Shown here one piece after another: positions 44,917 to 53,313 of a stretch of DNA of 64,000 nt. The position numbers were made by a program, and so were the translations under genes. Origin of the DNA: Paraburkholderia panacisoli (lineage in GTDB: Bacteria > Pseudomonadota > Gammaproteobacteria > Burkholderiales > Burkholderiaceae); assembly GCF_008369935.1 (NCBI RefSeq), contig NZ_VTUZ01000003.1:310001-374000 (forward strand), written 5' to 3'. The notes under the pieces are model-generated. The model searched no databases and had not been told where the DNA came from. It saw only the letters and a list, made by a program, of their open reading frames with translations. Every line of letters starts with the position of its first letter. Position 1 is the first letter of the stretch.

Positions 44917-45477
44917 ATGGGCACATCCGCGCTGTTGGACAGTTTCGAACTTCTCGCCGCATGGCATCGCCTTGTCCCTGACGCAGAACCTGCCGGGCGC
45001 CAAAGATATGAGCTAGACGAACTCGGCGACGCGATACTGAATCGCTCCCCGTCAGCCAGACGCCAGATAGTCCTTACGGACGTCTACTGCCATCTGACCG
45101 AACAGATTGGTCACCTTGCCGCCATGTCGGTGGCAGTCACGACCGCATCATTCGGCATCAGGGTTCCGGACGTCGTGTGGATGCCATGTGACAAGTGGGA
45201 AAGTTTCGACCGCGACGACCCGGCGCCGTTTGTCCCGGACCTTTGCGTCGAGGTGCTGCTTGATAGCGACCGGACGCACGACATCGACCGCAGGGTCATG
45301 GCGTATCTGGAAGGCGGTGCCCGCGAAGTCATTGTCATTGGCCAACGCGGCCAGGTCGACTATTGGGGAGTCACTGGTCGACGGAAAGCCTCAATGTTTG
45401 ACGTGACGGTACCGCTCGACCCCATGTATTTCGAAGAACGCGGTGCAGAAACACTAGCTACTGAAGTTCGTAGTTGA
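44917..45477 (+). CDS. Uma2 family (DUF820) endonuclease-like protein
   Basis: A 186-residue protein. IRVPDVVWMP, FVPDLCVEVLLDSDR and YLEGGAREVIVIG match the PD-(D/E)xK-type fold of the Uma2/DUF820 family, with acidic residues in the PDV and CVEV strands. The ATG at 44917 gives the expected family length; an in-frame upstream start at 44836 has no support. Members are predicted nucleases of unclear role and are often found on mobile or accessory DNA. The usual catalytic lysine is not obvious (REVIVI in place of E-x-K), so activity is uncertain. Confidence 0.7.
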   Translation: MGTSALLDSFELLAAWHRLVPDAEPAGRQRYELDELGDAILNRSPSARRQIVLTDVYCHLTEQIGHLAAMSVAVTTASFGIRVPDVVWMPCDKWESFDRDDPAPFVPDLCVEVLLDSDRTHDIDRRVMAYLEGGAREVIVIGQRGQVDYWGVTGRRKASMFDVTVPLDPMYFEERGAETLATEVRS

Positions 45478-45975
45478 GACGCGACAACTTGCAGAACCTT
45501 AGCGTTGATTGAACGCCTCGATTTCAGGATGCTACCTGCCGGACTGAATGCGTCAACCGCGATTGCCTGCGAACTCTCAGCAACGGTTGCAAGGAGCGTT
45601 GGGAAGCTCCGCGCGTCTTCGACACTATCAACAACGACTGGACATGGATACCAGTTCATGCGGAAGGTTTAGAAGTACCGCTAGTCGCTGAAAATCGGGC
45701 GGTTTCACATGTCTGCGGTCAGATAGGTGCGGAATGACGGAGCCTTTCGTGTAGCGACCGGATGCTGACGAGAGTGCGCCGGCTCCAGCCGATGAGCCGG
45801 TTGAGCGAGAAGACTATCGCAATTCAGTGATTGCATCGATTCTTAATGCGCGGTTTCGATTAGGCTCCAGATGCGCTCATCGGAGTTGTGAATGAATCGT
45901 CGAGAGATAAAGGCTCGGCATTTGTCGCAGCGATAGTGCTCAAATGCGAGCGTGCCGTCGCACTCAGCAACACCA
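45478..45975. other. Intergenic region between convergent genes
   Basis: About 500 bases between the Uma2-like gene and the end of the dehydrogenase gene. No gene, repeat or clear terminator is seen. Confidence 0.5.
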
Positions 45976-46959
45976 TCAGCCCGAACAAAACGCATTCAGA
46001 ATGTTCCGGGGGCAACCATCGACGAAGGCTGCAATGTTGTCCATCACCTGGTCCGCTAAGGTCTGGATCGCCTCTTCACTTGCCCATGCGACGTGGGGGG
46101 TGAGAATAAAGGCGGGGTGGTTGAGAATTTCGTTCAGGGGATTGTCCGCAAGCAGAGGCTCTTGAGTGACGACGTCGAAGCCTGCTCCCGATATCAAACC
46201 TGAAGTTAGTGCCCGGACGAGTGCCGCTTCATTGACCAGTCCTCCACGCGCGGTGTTGATGAGAAGCGGTTGTCGCTTCATTCGTGCGAACTCTACGTCG
46301 TCGATAAGGTTACGTGTAGCGTTGGTGAGCGGGCAATGAAGTGTGATGATGTCTGACTCTTCGATGACCTTCTCGAACGGAGTGTAGAGCATTCCCATGT
46401 CGTCGCGACCTTTGAAGGACGAGAACAACACCTTCAATCCGAGTGCGCGAGCGATATCAGCGGTTGCTTTGCCCAAGGCGCCGTCGCCAATGATGCCGAG
46501 CGTGGAGCCGGCCAAGTCCCTTATCGGGTAATCAAAGAAGCAAAACTGCCCAGACTCCTGCCAGCGACCAGCTTGGACCGCAGAGCGGTAAGCAGTAAGG
46601 CTTCGTCGCAGCGCGAATATTAACGCGAACGTGTGTTCAGGCACGGTGTGCACTGCGTAGTTTCTGACATTGCACACGGCAATTCGCTTTTGACTGCACG
46701 CTACCAGATCGACATTGTCTGCGCCGGTTGCGGCAATCGCGATGAGCTTAAGTTTTCTGGCCTGGGCAATGACTTCGCCCGAAAGCTTAACCTTATTCGT
46801 GATGACGATATCCGCGTCCCGGATGCGTTCGCGAACCCGATCAGCCGTCGTCGATTCGTATACGTCCAGTGTGTGCGTGAAGGGCAACTCCTTCAGACGG
46901 GTCGTGGGAGGGATTGTCGAGCGGTCAAGAAAGACGACATGCAAGGACGATGAAGTCAT
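45976..46959 (-). CDS. D-2-hydroxyacid dehydrogenase (hydroxypyruvate reductase/glycerate type)
   Basis: A 327-residue NAD(P)-dependent enzyme. LGIIGDGALGKATADIARALG is the Rossmann motif. INTARGGLVNE holds the substrate Arg, and LLADNPLNEILNHPAFILTPHVAW carries the Glu and catalytic His. It interconverts a 2-oxo acid and a D-2-hydroxy acid; glyoxylate or hydroxypyruvate are family substrates. Last gene of a same-strand set with DctA, a CoA-transferase and a lyase, so its substrate may be a product of that pathway. Confidence 0.9.
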   Translation of the reverse strand: MTSSSLHVVFLDRSTIPPTTRLKELPFTHTLDVYESTTADRVRERIRDADIVITNKVKLSGEVIAQARKLKLIAIAATGADNVDLVACSQKRIAVCNVRNYAVHTVPEHTFALIFALRRSLTAYRSAVQAGRWQESGQFCFFDYPIRDLAGSTLGIIGDGALGKATADIARALGLKVLFSSFKGRDDMGMLYTPFEKVIEESDIITLHCPLTNATRNLIDDVEFARMKRQPLLINTARGGLVNEAALVRALTSGLISGAGFDVVTQEPLLADNPLNEILNHPAFILTPHVAWASEEAIQTLADQVMDNIAAFVDGCPRNILNAFCSG

Positions 46960-47059
46960 AGTGTTTTCAATTGCGGAAGCGAAGAGGGTGACATGCTCTG
47001 GTGCTACTAGCGAACCCGGAGCGTAGGCAGAATGGATTCAAGAGTTCTGGCAGCGCAGC

Positions 47060-48373
47060 TCAATCATCGCTGGGCCCTCTGGCGAGCTGCCGGTTGAACG
47101 TATCGTGGTCTAACGCCTTCTCCCACTTGGCGACTACGATGGTTGCAATGCCGTTGCCGATGACATTGATAATGGCGCCGCCTTCCGAAATGAATCGATA
47201 CACGCCGAGGACCAACACCAGGCCGGCAACCGGGATACCCGGAACTGAACCCAGCGTCGCTGCGAGGACAATGAATGCTCCGCCGCTAACGCTTGCTGCA
47301 CCTTTCGATGTGAGCAACAGGACGAGCATGAGCGTAATCTGATGTCCAAAGCTCAGCGTACTGTCTGTAGCTTGCGCGATGAACAGAGCAAGCACGGTCA
47401 TATTGATGCAACTACCGTCCAGATTGAACGAGTAACCTGCGGGCACGACCAGCCCGACGACGGATTTTTCGCATCCCAGCTTTTCAAGCTTCGCCATCAG
47501 GCGAGGTAGTGCGGATTCGGATGAAGACGTGCCGAGCACCAGAAGCAATTCTTCGCGGATGTATCGCAAGAACGCGAGGAGGCTGAAGCCGGCGAGTCGG
47601 CACACTGTTCCAAGGACGACCACGACGAAGACAAGCCCGGTCAGGTAGTAGGTCAGCAAGAGCTGGCCATAGGAGCCTAACGAAACAACACCGTACTTAC
47701 CAATCGTGAACGCGATTGCACCGAACGCACCGATGGGCGACACATACATCACGATGCGCACCATATTGAAGAAGGTGTTTGCGCCGGCGTCAATAACGGA
47801 AAGCAAAGGTCTTCCGCGTTCACCGAGCATTTGCAGTGCAAAGGCGAAGACAATCGAAACAAACAGTACCTGCAGGATGTCGCCATCGGCAAACGCTCCG
47901 AATACTGTTGTGGGGATGATGTGTGAAAGAAAGCCGACGACACTCTGGTCGTGCGCGGCCTTGGTATAAGCGGCGATGGCCGAGACGTCGAGCGTCTGCG
48001 GGTCGACGTGCATGCCGCTGCCCGGCTTCATAAGGTTGACTGCTATCAGACCGATAGCCAGAGCGAGCGTCGTCATCCCTTCAAAGTAAATGAGCGACTT
48101 GACCCCGACCCGGCCCACCGACCTGATGTCGTTCATGCTCGCAATGCCATGAACCACAGTGCAGAAAATCAGTGGAGCAATCATGAGCTTGATGAGCTTG
48201 AGGAAGTTATCTCCCAGTGGCTTCATCGCTTCGCCAACGGACGGATAGAAATGTCCTACGAGGACACCTAACACGACCGCTATCAGGACCTGGATGTAAA
48301 GGTGTTGAAACCAACGCTTATGTGCGCGAGGCGCGGCACGCGGTTCAACGGATGCTTCCGATACGATGCTCAT
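47060..48373 (-). CDS. dctA: C4-dicarboxylate transporter
   Basis: A 437-residue DAACS-type symporter with about eight membrane helices and two re-entrant loops. The serine-rich loop VLGTSSSESALPRLM, the GYSFNLDGSCINMTVLALFIAQA region and SKGAASVSGGAFIVLAATL are hallmarks of DctA. It imports succinate, fumarate, malate or similar acids with protons or sodium. It lies within a cluster for acid degradation and so may import that pathway's substrate. GGAGACA precedes the ATG. Confidence 0.94.
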   Translation of the reverse strand: MSIVSEASVEPRAAPRAHKRWFQHLYIQVLIAVVLGVLVGHFYPSVGEAMKPLGDNFLKLIKLMIAPLIFCTVVHGIASMNDIRSVGRVGVKSLIYFEGMTTLALAIGLIAVNLMKPGSGMHVDPQTLDVSAIAAYTKAAHDQSVVGFLSHIIPTTVFGAFADGDILQVLFVSIVFAFALQMLGERGRPLLSVIDAGANTFFNMVRIVMYVSPIGAFGAIAFTIGKYGVVSLGSYGQLLLTYYLTGLVFVVVVLGTVCRLAGFSLLAFLRYIREELLLVLGTSSSESALPRLMAKLEKLGCEKSVVGLVVPAGYSFNLDGSCINMTVLALFIAQATDSTLSFGHQITLMLVLLLTSKGAASVSGGAFIVLAATLGSVPGIPVAGLVLVLGVYRFISEGGAIINVIGNGIATIVVAKWEKALDHDTFNRQLARGPSDD

Positions 48374-48525
48374 GACTTGTCTCCTGGTACATCGTTACTT
48401 GATTCGGGTCGGCTTATGCGCCGTTCACCGCTATTGAGTCAATACTGTGAAAATCCTCACCGTGCAGGGCGGAGTCTTCACTCAATAGCTGGACTGAGCC
48501 CTGCACGCTAACGCGCGTCGCTGCG

Positions 48526-48912
48526 CTAGTTCAGCAGTTCCGAGATTTCGATCAGGTTGAGGTCGGGGTCGCGGACATAGACCGAACGGATTTTCTGCGT
48601 GGCACCGGTGCGTTGCACGGGCCCCCCGATGATTGGCCAGTCGCATCGCTTGAGATGTGCGACGACGTCGTCCAGCGGTACAGCCGCGAGAAAACACAAA
48701 TCGAGTGCGCCGGGTACCGGGAGATGCGCTTTCGGCTCGAACTCGGCGCCTTTCACATGCACGTTGATTTTCTGGTTGCCAAACCGGAATGCGATGCGGC
48801 CCTCGCCAAATGTTTCGAGGCGCAGCTGCATGACTTCGGTGTAGAAGTGCCTGGTCGCCTGCAAATCAACGCACGTGAGGACGAGGTGGTCGAGATGGTC
48901 AATAAATTCCAT
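48526..48912 (-). CDS. VOC family protein (glyoxalase/dioxygenase superfamily)
   Basis: A 128-residue protein with the two-module VOC fold. IDHLDHLVLTCVDLQATRHFY begins module one with a metal His, LDLCFLAAVPLDDVVAHL begins the second, and YVRDPDLNLIEIS ends with the metal Glu. The ATG at 48912 begins two bases after the end of the lyase gene, so it is coupled to it. Such proteins act as isomerases, epimerases, dioxygenases or binding proteins; methylmalonyl-CoA epimerase-like or simple resistance roles are both possible. Confidence 0.85.
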   Translation of the reverse strand: MEFIDHLDHLVLTCVDLQATRHFYTEVMQLRLETFGEGRIAFRFGNQKINVHVKGAEFEPKAHLPVPGALDLCFLAAVPLDDVVAHLKRCDWPIIGGPVQRTGATQKIRSVYVRDPDLNLIEISELLN

Positions 48913-48913
48913 G

Positions 48914-49879
48914 TCAGGCTCCCGCAGCGAATGTTCTCTGCGCAAGAAGCCCGTCGTCGGACATAGCTGGCATGGCATGCAGGTCCATGCGCCGGCCGGC
49001 CTTGAGCAACTGACTCGGCACGTCGTGCCCAATGAGTTGCGGAAGCAGGGCCGAGGCAGAGAGCAACCCGGCGAGGTCTACGCCCGTGTCGTAGCCGTCG
49101 AGTTCGAGCATATGCACAAGCTCTTCCGTGCATACGTTACCCGTCGCACCCGGCGCATACGGGCAACCGCCGAGACCACCAAGCGATGCATCGAAGCGGT
49201 CGATACCCGAGGGAAGAGCAGCCAGGGTGTTCGCGAGGGCCATGCCTCGCGTATTGTGAAAATGCAGGGTCAGTTCGAGCGCCGGGAATCTCTCGCGTGC
49301 GGCTTCACACAACGCGCCAACCTGGGACGGAAATGCCATGCCAGTTGTGTCGCAAAGCGTGACGCCATGCGCGCCAAGGTCGGAAAAGCGCTGTATCCAG
49401 GAGAGAACCTCCTCCTCAGCGATGTCGCCTTCCATAGGGCAACCCATCGCGGTCGACAGAGACACGTTCACTGCAATATTTGTTTGCTTCACGACGCCGA
49501 TAACGTCGCGCAATTGTGCGAATGACTGCTCGCGGCTCATGCGCAAGTTCGTGCGGTTGTGGCTTTCGCTAACGGACATCACGAGGTTCACTTCATCCAC
49601 ACCGCACGAGAGTGCGCGCTCAGCACCTCGTATGTTTGGAACGAGCACCGTATAAATCACCCCAGGCTGCCGCCGAATTCGGTGCATGACGGCTTCGGCG
49701 TCAAGAAGCGCCGGTATGGCTTTCGGGGAGGTGAAGGAGGTGACCTCGATTTTTGCGTATCCGCACTTGCTCAACTGGTCGACGAGCGCAATCTTTTCTT
49801 CGGTATCGACAAATTGCGCTTCGTTCTGGAAACCGTCGCGGGTTGCGACTTCCTGGATAAATACTCGCTTGTGCTTCAT
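48914..49879 (-). CDS. Hydroxymethylglutaryl-CoA lyase-type enzyme
   Basis: A 321-residue HMGL/DRE-TIM barrel enzyme. FIQEVATRDGFQNE holds the metal Asp and the catalytic Arg-Asp pair. ALELTLHFHNTRGM gives the metal His-x-His. LGGLGGCPYAPGATGN is the HMG-CoA lyase signature with the loop cysteine. It cleaves a 3-hydroxy-3-methylacyl-CoA by retro-Claisen reaction. ATG 49879 is chosen for the GGAG seven bases ahead. With the adjacent CoA-transferase it could degrade 3-hydroxy-3-methylglutarate or a related acid. Confidence 0.92.
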   Translation of the reverse strand: MKHKRVFIQEVATRDGFQNEAQFVDTEEKIALVDQLSKCGYAKIEVTSFTSPKAIPALLDAEAVMHRIRRQPGVIYTVLVPNIRGAERALSCGVDEVNLVMSVSESHNRTNLRMSREQSFAQLRDVIGVVKQTNIAVNVSLSTAMGCPMEGDIAEEEVLSWIQRFSDLGAHGVTLCDTTGMAFPSQVGALCEAARERFPALELTLHFHNTRGMALANTLAALPSGIDRFDASLGGLGGCPYAPGATGNVCTEELVHMLELDGYDTGVDLAGLLSASALLPQLIGHDVPSQLLKAGRRMDLHAMPAMSDDGLLAQRTFAAGA

Positions 49880-49892
49880 CAGCATGCTCCAA

Positions 49893-51083
49893 TCAGATAA
49901 TGCCGCGCGAACGCCATGATTCGCGCGTCGCCGTGTCGACTCCGACTCGCTCCAGGACAGCGTCCGTATGCTGGCCGAGGGTGGGTGCAAACGAATCGAC
50001 TGTGCCTGGGGTGGCGCTGAGTTTCGGCACGATGCCCGGCACCTTCACCGAGGTGCCGTCTGGCAGTTGCGCGTCAAGAATCATGTCTCGCGCAAGGTAG
50101 TGCGGGTCACTCGCAATGTCTGCGACGTCGTAGATTTTTCCGGCGGGGATTCGCGCTTCGTTGAGTGCGCCAAGCACATCGTCGAGTGGCTGGCGCACGG
50201 TCCAGTCGGCGATGGCTGCGTCGATACGCTCGACGTGCGCCACGCGGCCGTCGTTTTGCACAAGCGCCGGGTCTTCGGCGAGGTCGCGCCGGCCAATGAG
50301 GTCCATCAAACGGCGGAAAATGCTGTCGCCGTTGCCCGCAATCAGGGCGTATTTCCCGTCGGCGCAGCGATAGGCGTTCGAAGGGGCGATGCCTGGCAGG
50401 CTGCTGCCCGCAGGTTGCCGTACGGTCCCGAAGACTGAAAACTCCGGGAGCAGGCTCTCCATCATGTTGAAGACCGACTCGTAAAGCGCAACGTCTATCA
50501 GTTGCCCGTTGCCGCCGTTCTGGTCGCGATGACGCAGAGCGAGGAGGATGCCGATTACGCCGTGCAATGCAGAGAGGGAATCGCCGATTGAGACGCCTAC
50601 CCGAACGGGTGTGCGGCCGGGCTCACCGCTTAGATGGCGAAGCCCGCCCATTGCTTCGGCAACCACGCCAAAGCCGGGGCGGTCGCGGTAGGGGCCCGTT
50701 TGACCGTAACCCGAAACGCGCAGCATGACCAGTCCAGGGTTCAGTTCGTGAAGTTCATCCCAACCGAGACCCCACACTTCGAGGGTGCCGGGACGGAAGT
50801 TTTCAATCAGGACATCGCTTTCCGCGATGAGCTTGCGAGCGACGTCTTGACCTTCCGGCGAGCGCAGGTCAAGCGTCACTGACTCCTTGTTGCGCGACTG
50901 GGCGGCCCACCAGAGCGATGTCCCCTCGTGCAGCAGGCGCCATTTGCGAAGCGGGTCACCTGTGCCGGGCGGTTCTATCTTTGTCACGTGCGCGCCGAAT
51001 TCGGCGAGCATCTTTCCAGCGAAAGGGCCAGCAATGAGCTGTCCCATTTCGAGCACGCGTATGCCTTCGAGCGGCTTTTTCAC
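49893..51083 (-). CDS. Class III CoA-transferase (CaiB/BaiF)
   Basis: A 396-residue enzyme that moves CoA between carboxylic acids. GIRVLEMGQLIAGPFAGKML, FGAHVTKIEPPGTGDPLRKW, LDLRSPEGQDVARKLIAESD and VLIENFRPGTLEVWGLG are signatures of the family. The GTG at 51083 is preferred because GGAG lies seven bases before it. It is 13 bases upstream of the lyase gene, so the two are in one operon and probably activate and then cleave the same acid. Confidence 0.92.
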   Translation of the reverse strand: MKKPLEGIRVLEMGQLIAGPFAGKMLAEFGAHVTKIEPPGTGDPLRKWRLLHEGTSLWWAAQSRNKESVTLDLRSPEGQDVARKLIAESDVLIENFRPGTLEVWGLGWDELHELNPGLVMLRVSGYGQTGPYRDRPGFGVVAEAMGGLRHLSGEPGRTPVRVGVSIGDSLSALHGVIGILLALRHRDQNGGNGQLIDVALYESVFNMMESLLPEFSVFGTVRQPAGSSLPGIAPSNAYRCADGKYALIAGNGDSIFRRLMDLIGRRDLAEDPALVQNDGRVAHVERIDAAIADWTVRQPLDDVLGALNEARIPAGKIYDVADIASDPHYLARDMILDAQLPDGTSVKVPGIVPKLSATPGTVDSFAPTLGQHTDAVLERVGVDTATRESWRSRGII

Positions 51084-51194
51084 GGTTGTCTCCTGTAAAG
51101 CCCGTTTGACCGATGCTTTACTGTGGGGCCACGCGCCCGCCGTGAAAATGGATGTTTTTTCAATGACCCTTTCCATTTGGGAAAGGGTCGGTAG

Positions 51195-52100
51195 TCAGGC
51201 GTCTTTGCGGCCAGACATGAAGGCGAAGAGGCGGGCTGCTTCAGGCGACAGCGATTCGACGGAGCGAGTACCAATCCAGAGTGTTCTGTCCGCCCATTCG
51301 TCGACAAGCTGTACGGGTCGCAGCCCTGCCGCGAGAATCTCGTTTCTGACCGCGGCTTCCGGCAAGACGCCGATACCCAGCCCCTGCTCAATCATCCGGC
51401 ATATGCCATCAAAGCTGCTTACCTGAATTCGCACCTTGAGCGTACGTTCTGCGGCGATTGCCGCTGCGAGCAAACGCGCGAGTAATGAACTGCCTTCGTT
51501 CAAACCGACGTACTCGAAGTCAAGTGTGTCGATGAAGGCCACCTGTTTTTGCGATGCGAGCGGGTGGTCATTCGGGACCAGAAGGACGAGCTTGTCCCGT
51601 CGATAGACGGCTTTTTCGATGTCCGGGGCGGGCACGTTGTCGGCGAAGATGCCAATGTCGGCATCGCCGCTTGTCACCGCGGACACAATTTCACCGCTGA
51701 GCCGTTCCTCCAGGGAGATTTTGACGCTGGGGTTGTCGGAAAGGAAGATTCGCACGTCACGCGGCAAGAACTGGACGATGGCGGATGTATTCGCCCACAT
51801 CCGCACGTGCCCACGAACGCCCGTTGAATAGTCGTTCATCTCGTTGGCCATGCGGTTTACGCGCTCGACGAGTTGCCGCGCGTGAACGAGCAAACCTTTG
51901 CCCGCAGCGGTCAGTTCGACGCCACGCGGTTGCCGAAGGAGGAGCGCGCACCCGGTGCTTCGTTCGAGGTCGGCAATGCGCTTGCTGACCGCAGACAGGG
52001 TCATGTTCGTGCGGTCGGCGGCCCTAGTCAGGCTACCGAGTTCGGCAACGACGACGAAGAGCCGGAGCGACTGCAGGTCATAATGGAAAAAGCTCGTCAT
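51195..52100 (-). CDS. LysR family transcriptional regulator
   Basis: A 301-residue regulator. The N-terminal winged helix reads LQSLRLFVVVAELGSLTRAADRTNMTLSAVSKRIADLE in part, followed by the linker helix and a two-lobed ligand-binding domain. The start at 52100 gives the family length. Unlike many LysR genes it is on the same strand as the CoA-transferase operon, 111 bases upstream. It most likely activates this acid-catabolism cluster in response to the acid or its CoA ester. Confidence 0.92.
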   Translation of the reverse strand: MTSFFHYDLQSLRLFVVVAELGSLTRAADRTNMTLSAVSKRIADLERSTGCALLLRQPRGVELTAAGKGLLVHARQLVERVNRMANEMNDYSTGVRGHVRMWANTSAIVQFLPRDVRIFLSDNPSVKISLEERLSGEIVSAVTSGDADIGIFADNVPAPDIEKAVYRRDKLVLLVPNDHPLASQKQVAFIDTLDFEYVGLNEGSSLLARLLAAAIAAERTLKVRIQVSSFDGICRMIEQGLGIGVLPEAAVRNEILAAGLRPVQLVDEWADRTLWIGTRSVESLSPEAARLFAFMSGRKDA

Positions 52101-52587
52101 AGGCTGGGAATGAACGGATGCGATGCACATACTAGCTCAGCCGCTCGAGCCCCTGCAGAGACTTGCGCAGACCAACGTTTATTCGTGGCCCGCTGCCGCA
52201 TGAGCGGAACCGCCTCAGTATCAGTTGGGAGGGGTGAAGAAGCCGCCACATGACTCGTATAGCTCGCCGCATTTGCGCTGCGGCTTGACGTGGCGCGAAT
52301 GCGCATGGCTCCGTTTTCGACCTCCGTCGCATCGCGCTAGAGCCTGATATTCCTGATGACGCCGCGCCTCTAGCAAGACTGGCGGCCGGCAGTTGGAGTC
52401 TTATCTGTCTAAAATGGCCGCCCCAAAAAATTAAAAGGTCATTCGCAGGAGCATTGCCAGGGACTCGGCCGCATCCCCGTTATCATCAGACCTTCTATAG
52501 CCATGCCGCCGCCTGGTTCTGGCCGTCGAAGGGTACTGGTCGCAAGGTACCGGTCGCAACAGTGCCTCATGCGCCGCAGGATTCATG
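52101..52587. other. Intergenic stretch
   Basis: About 490 bases upstream of the LysR gene and before the end of the small minus-strand gene at 52588. I see no gene, repeat or clear terminator. The promoter of the LysR operon should lie in its left part. Confidence 0.45.
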
Positions 52588-52839
52588 CTACGCAGCCAGG
52601 CGCTCCAGGGTCATCTCTGGCAACGTCGGAGCAGGAGGAAATACCCTCCAGCAGCCGTCGTCGTGACGAAAGAAGAACAGCGCGACCTTCTCACTGTCGT
52701 GGGTGGTCTCAACGCAGACGTAGCGGCTTCTCGCCGAGTGCGTACGGCCAAACGCAGTGACCCGTGCGGTGCCGAGGGCGTTGAACTCCAGCCATTTCTC
52801 CACGACGACACGTAAGGATTGCTCTCCGGTACTGGTCAT
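52588..52839 (-). CDS. Small conserved-type protein, function unknown
   Basis: An 83-residue protein. RVVVEKWLEFNALGTARVTAF in part, then YVCVETTHDSEKVALFFFRH and WRVFPPAPTLPEM, give a beta-rich small domain that reads as a real protein. GAGAGGAC precedes the ATG at 52839. I recall proteins of this style from Burkholderiaceae but can name no function. It is divergent from the LigD-Ku genes. Confidence 0.6.
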   Translation of the reverse strand: MTSTGEQSLRVVVEKWLEFNALGTARVTAFGRTHSARSRYVCVETTHDSEKVALFFFRHDDGCWRVFPPAPTLPEMTLERLAA

Positions 52840-53313
52840 TTTTGTCCTCTCGGTCCAGTGAAACGGCGCATTCAGATTTACCGCGCCCCGTTACACGTAC
52901 CGACGCAACGTACGTGCCAGCGACTTTTCGCAGAATGATGCCCAAAGGCGGAGTGCCGCCGGTTTGCTTGGCAGCGCCTTGCAAGCGGTGGCCGAAAAGG
53001 TCCCCCCAAGCAGGCCTGAGCAACTTGATTGGCGCCTCACGTCAGGTCCGCTTGCCGACAACCACGAGCACAAAAAAGGCAGTTGTCCAGTCGGCACTTA
53101 TCTGTGGCTGGCAGCCCGTCCAGCACGGCGTCCCGACCCTCTCCGGTTCCTCATTGGTTTCGTTTCCGGACTGCACGAATGCGCAGTGTCAGCCGAGCAG
53201 CTGAATCGTTCTCCCGCTGACGTTCGCAAGGTTCGCTGCTCAACCGCGGCCGCCTTCAATCCCGGCGTGCCAGGATATACGGCGCGGCTGGCAAATGGTC
53301 TTAAACTTTGACA
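52840..53313. other. Region upstream of ligD
   Basis: About 470 bases between the divergent small gene and ligD. No gene is recognised. The ligD promoter should lie here; no strong sigma-70 boxes are evident. Confidence 0.4.
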
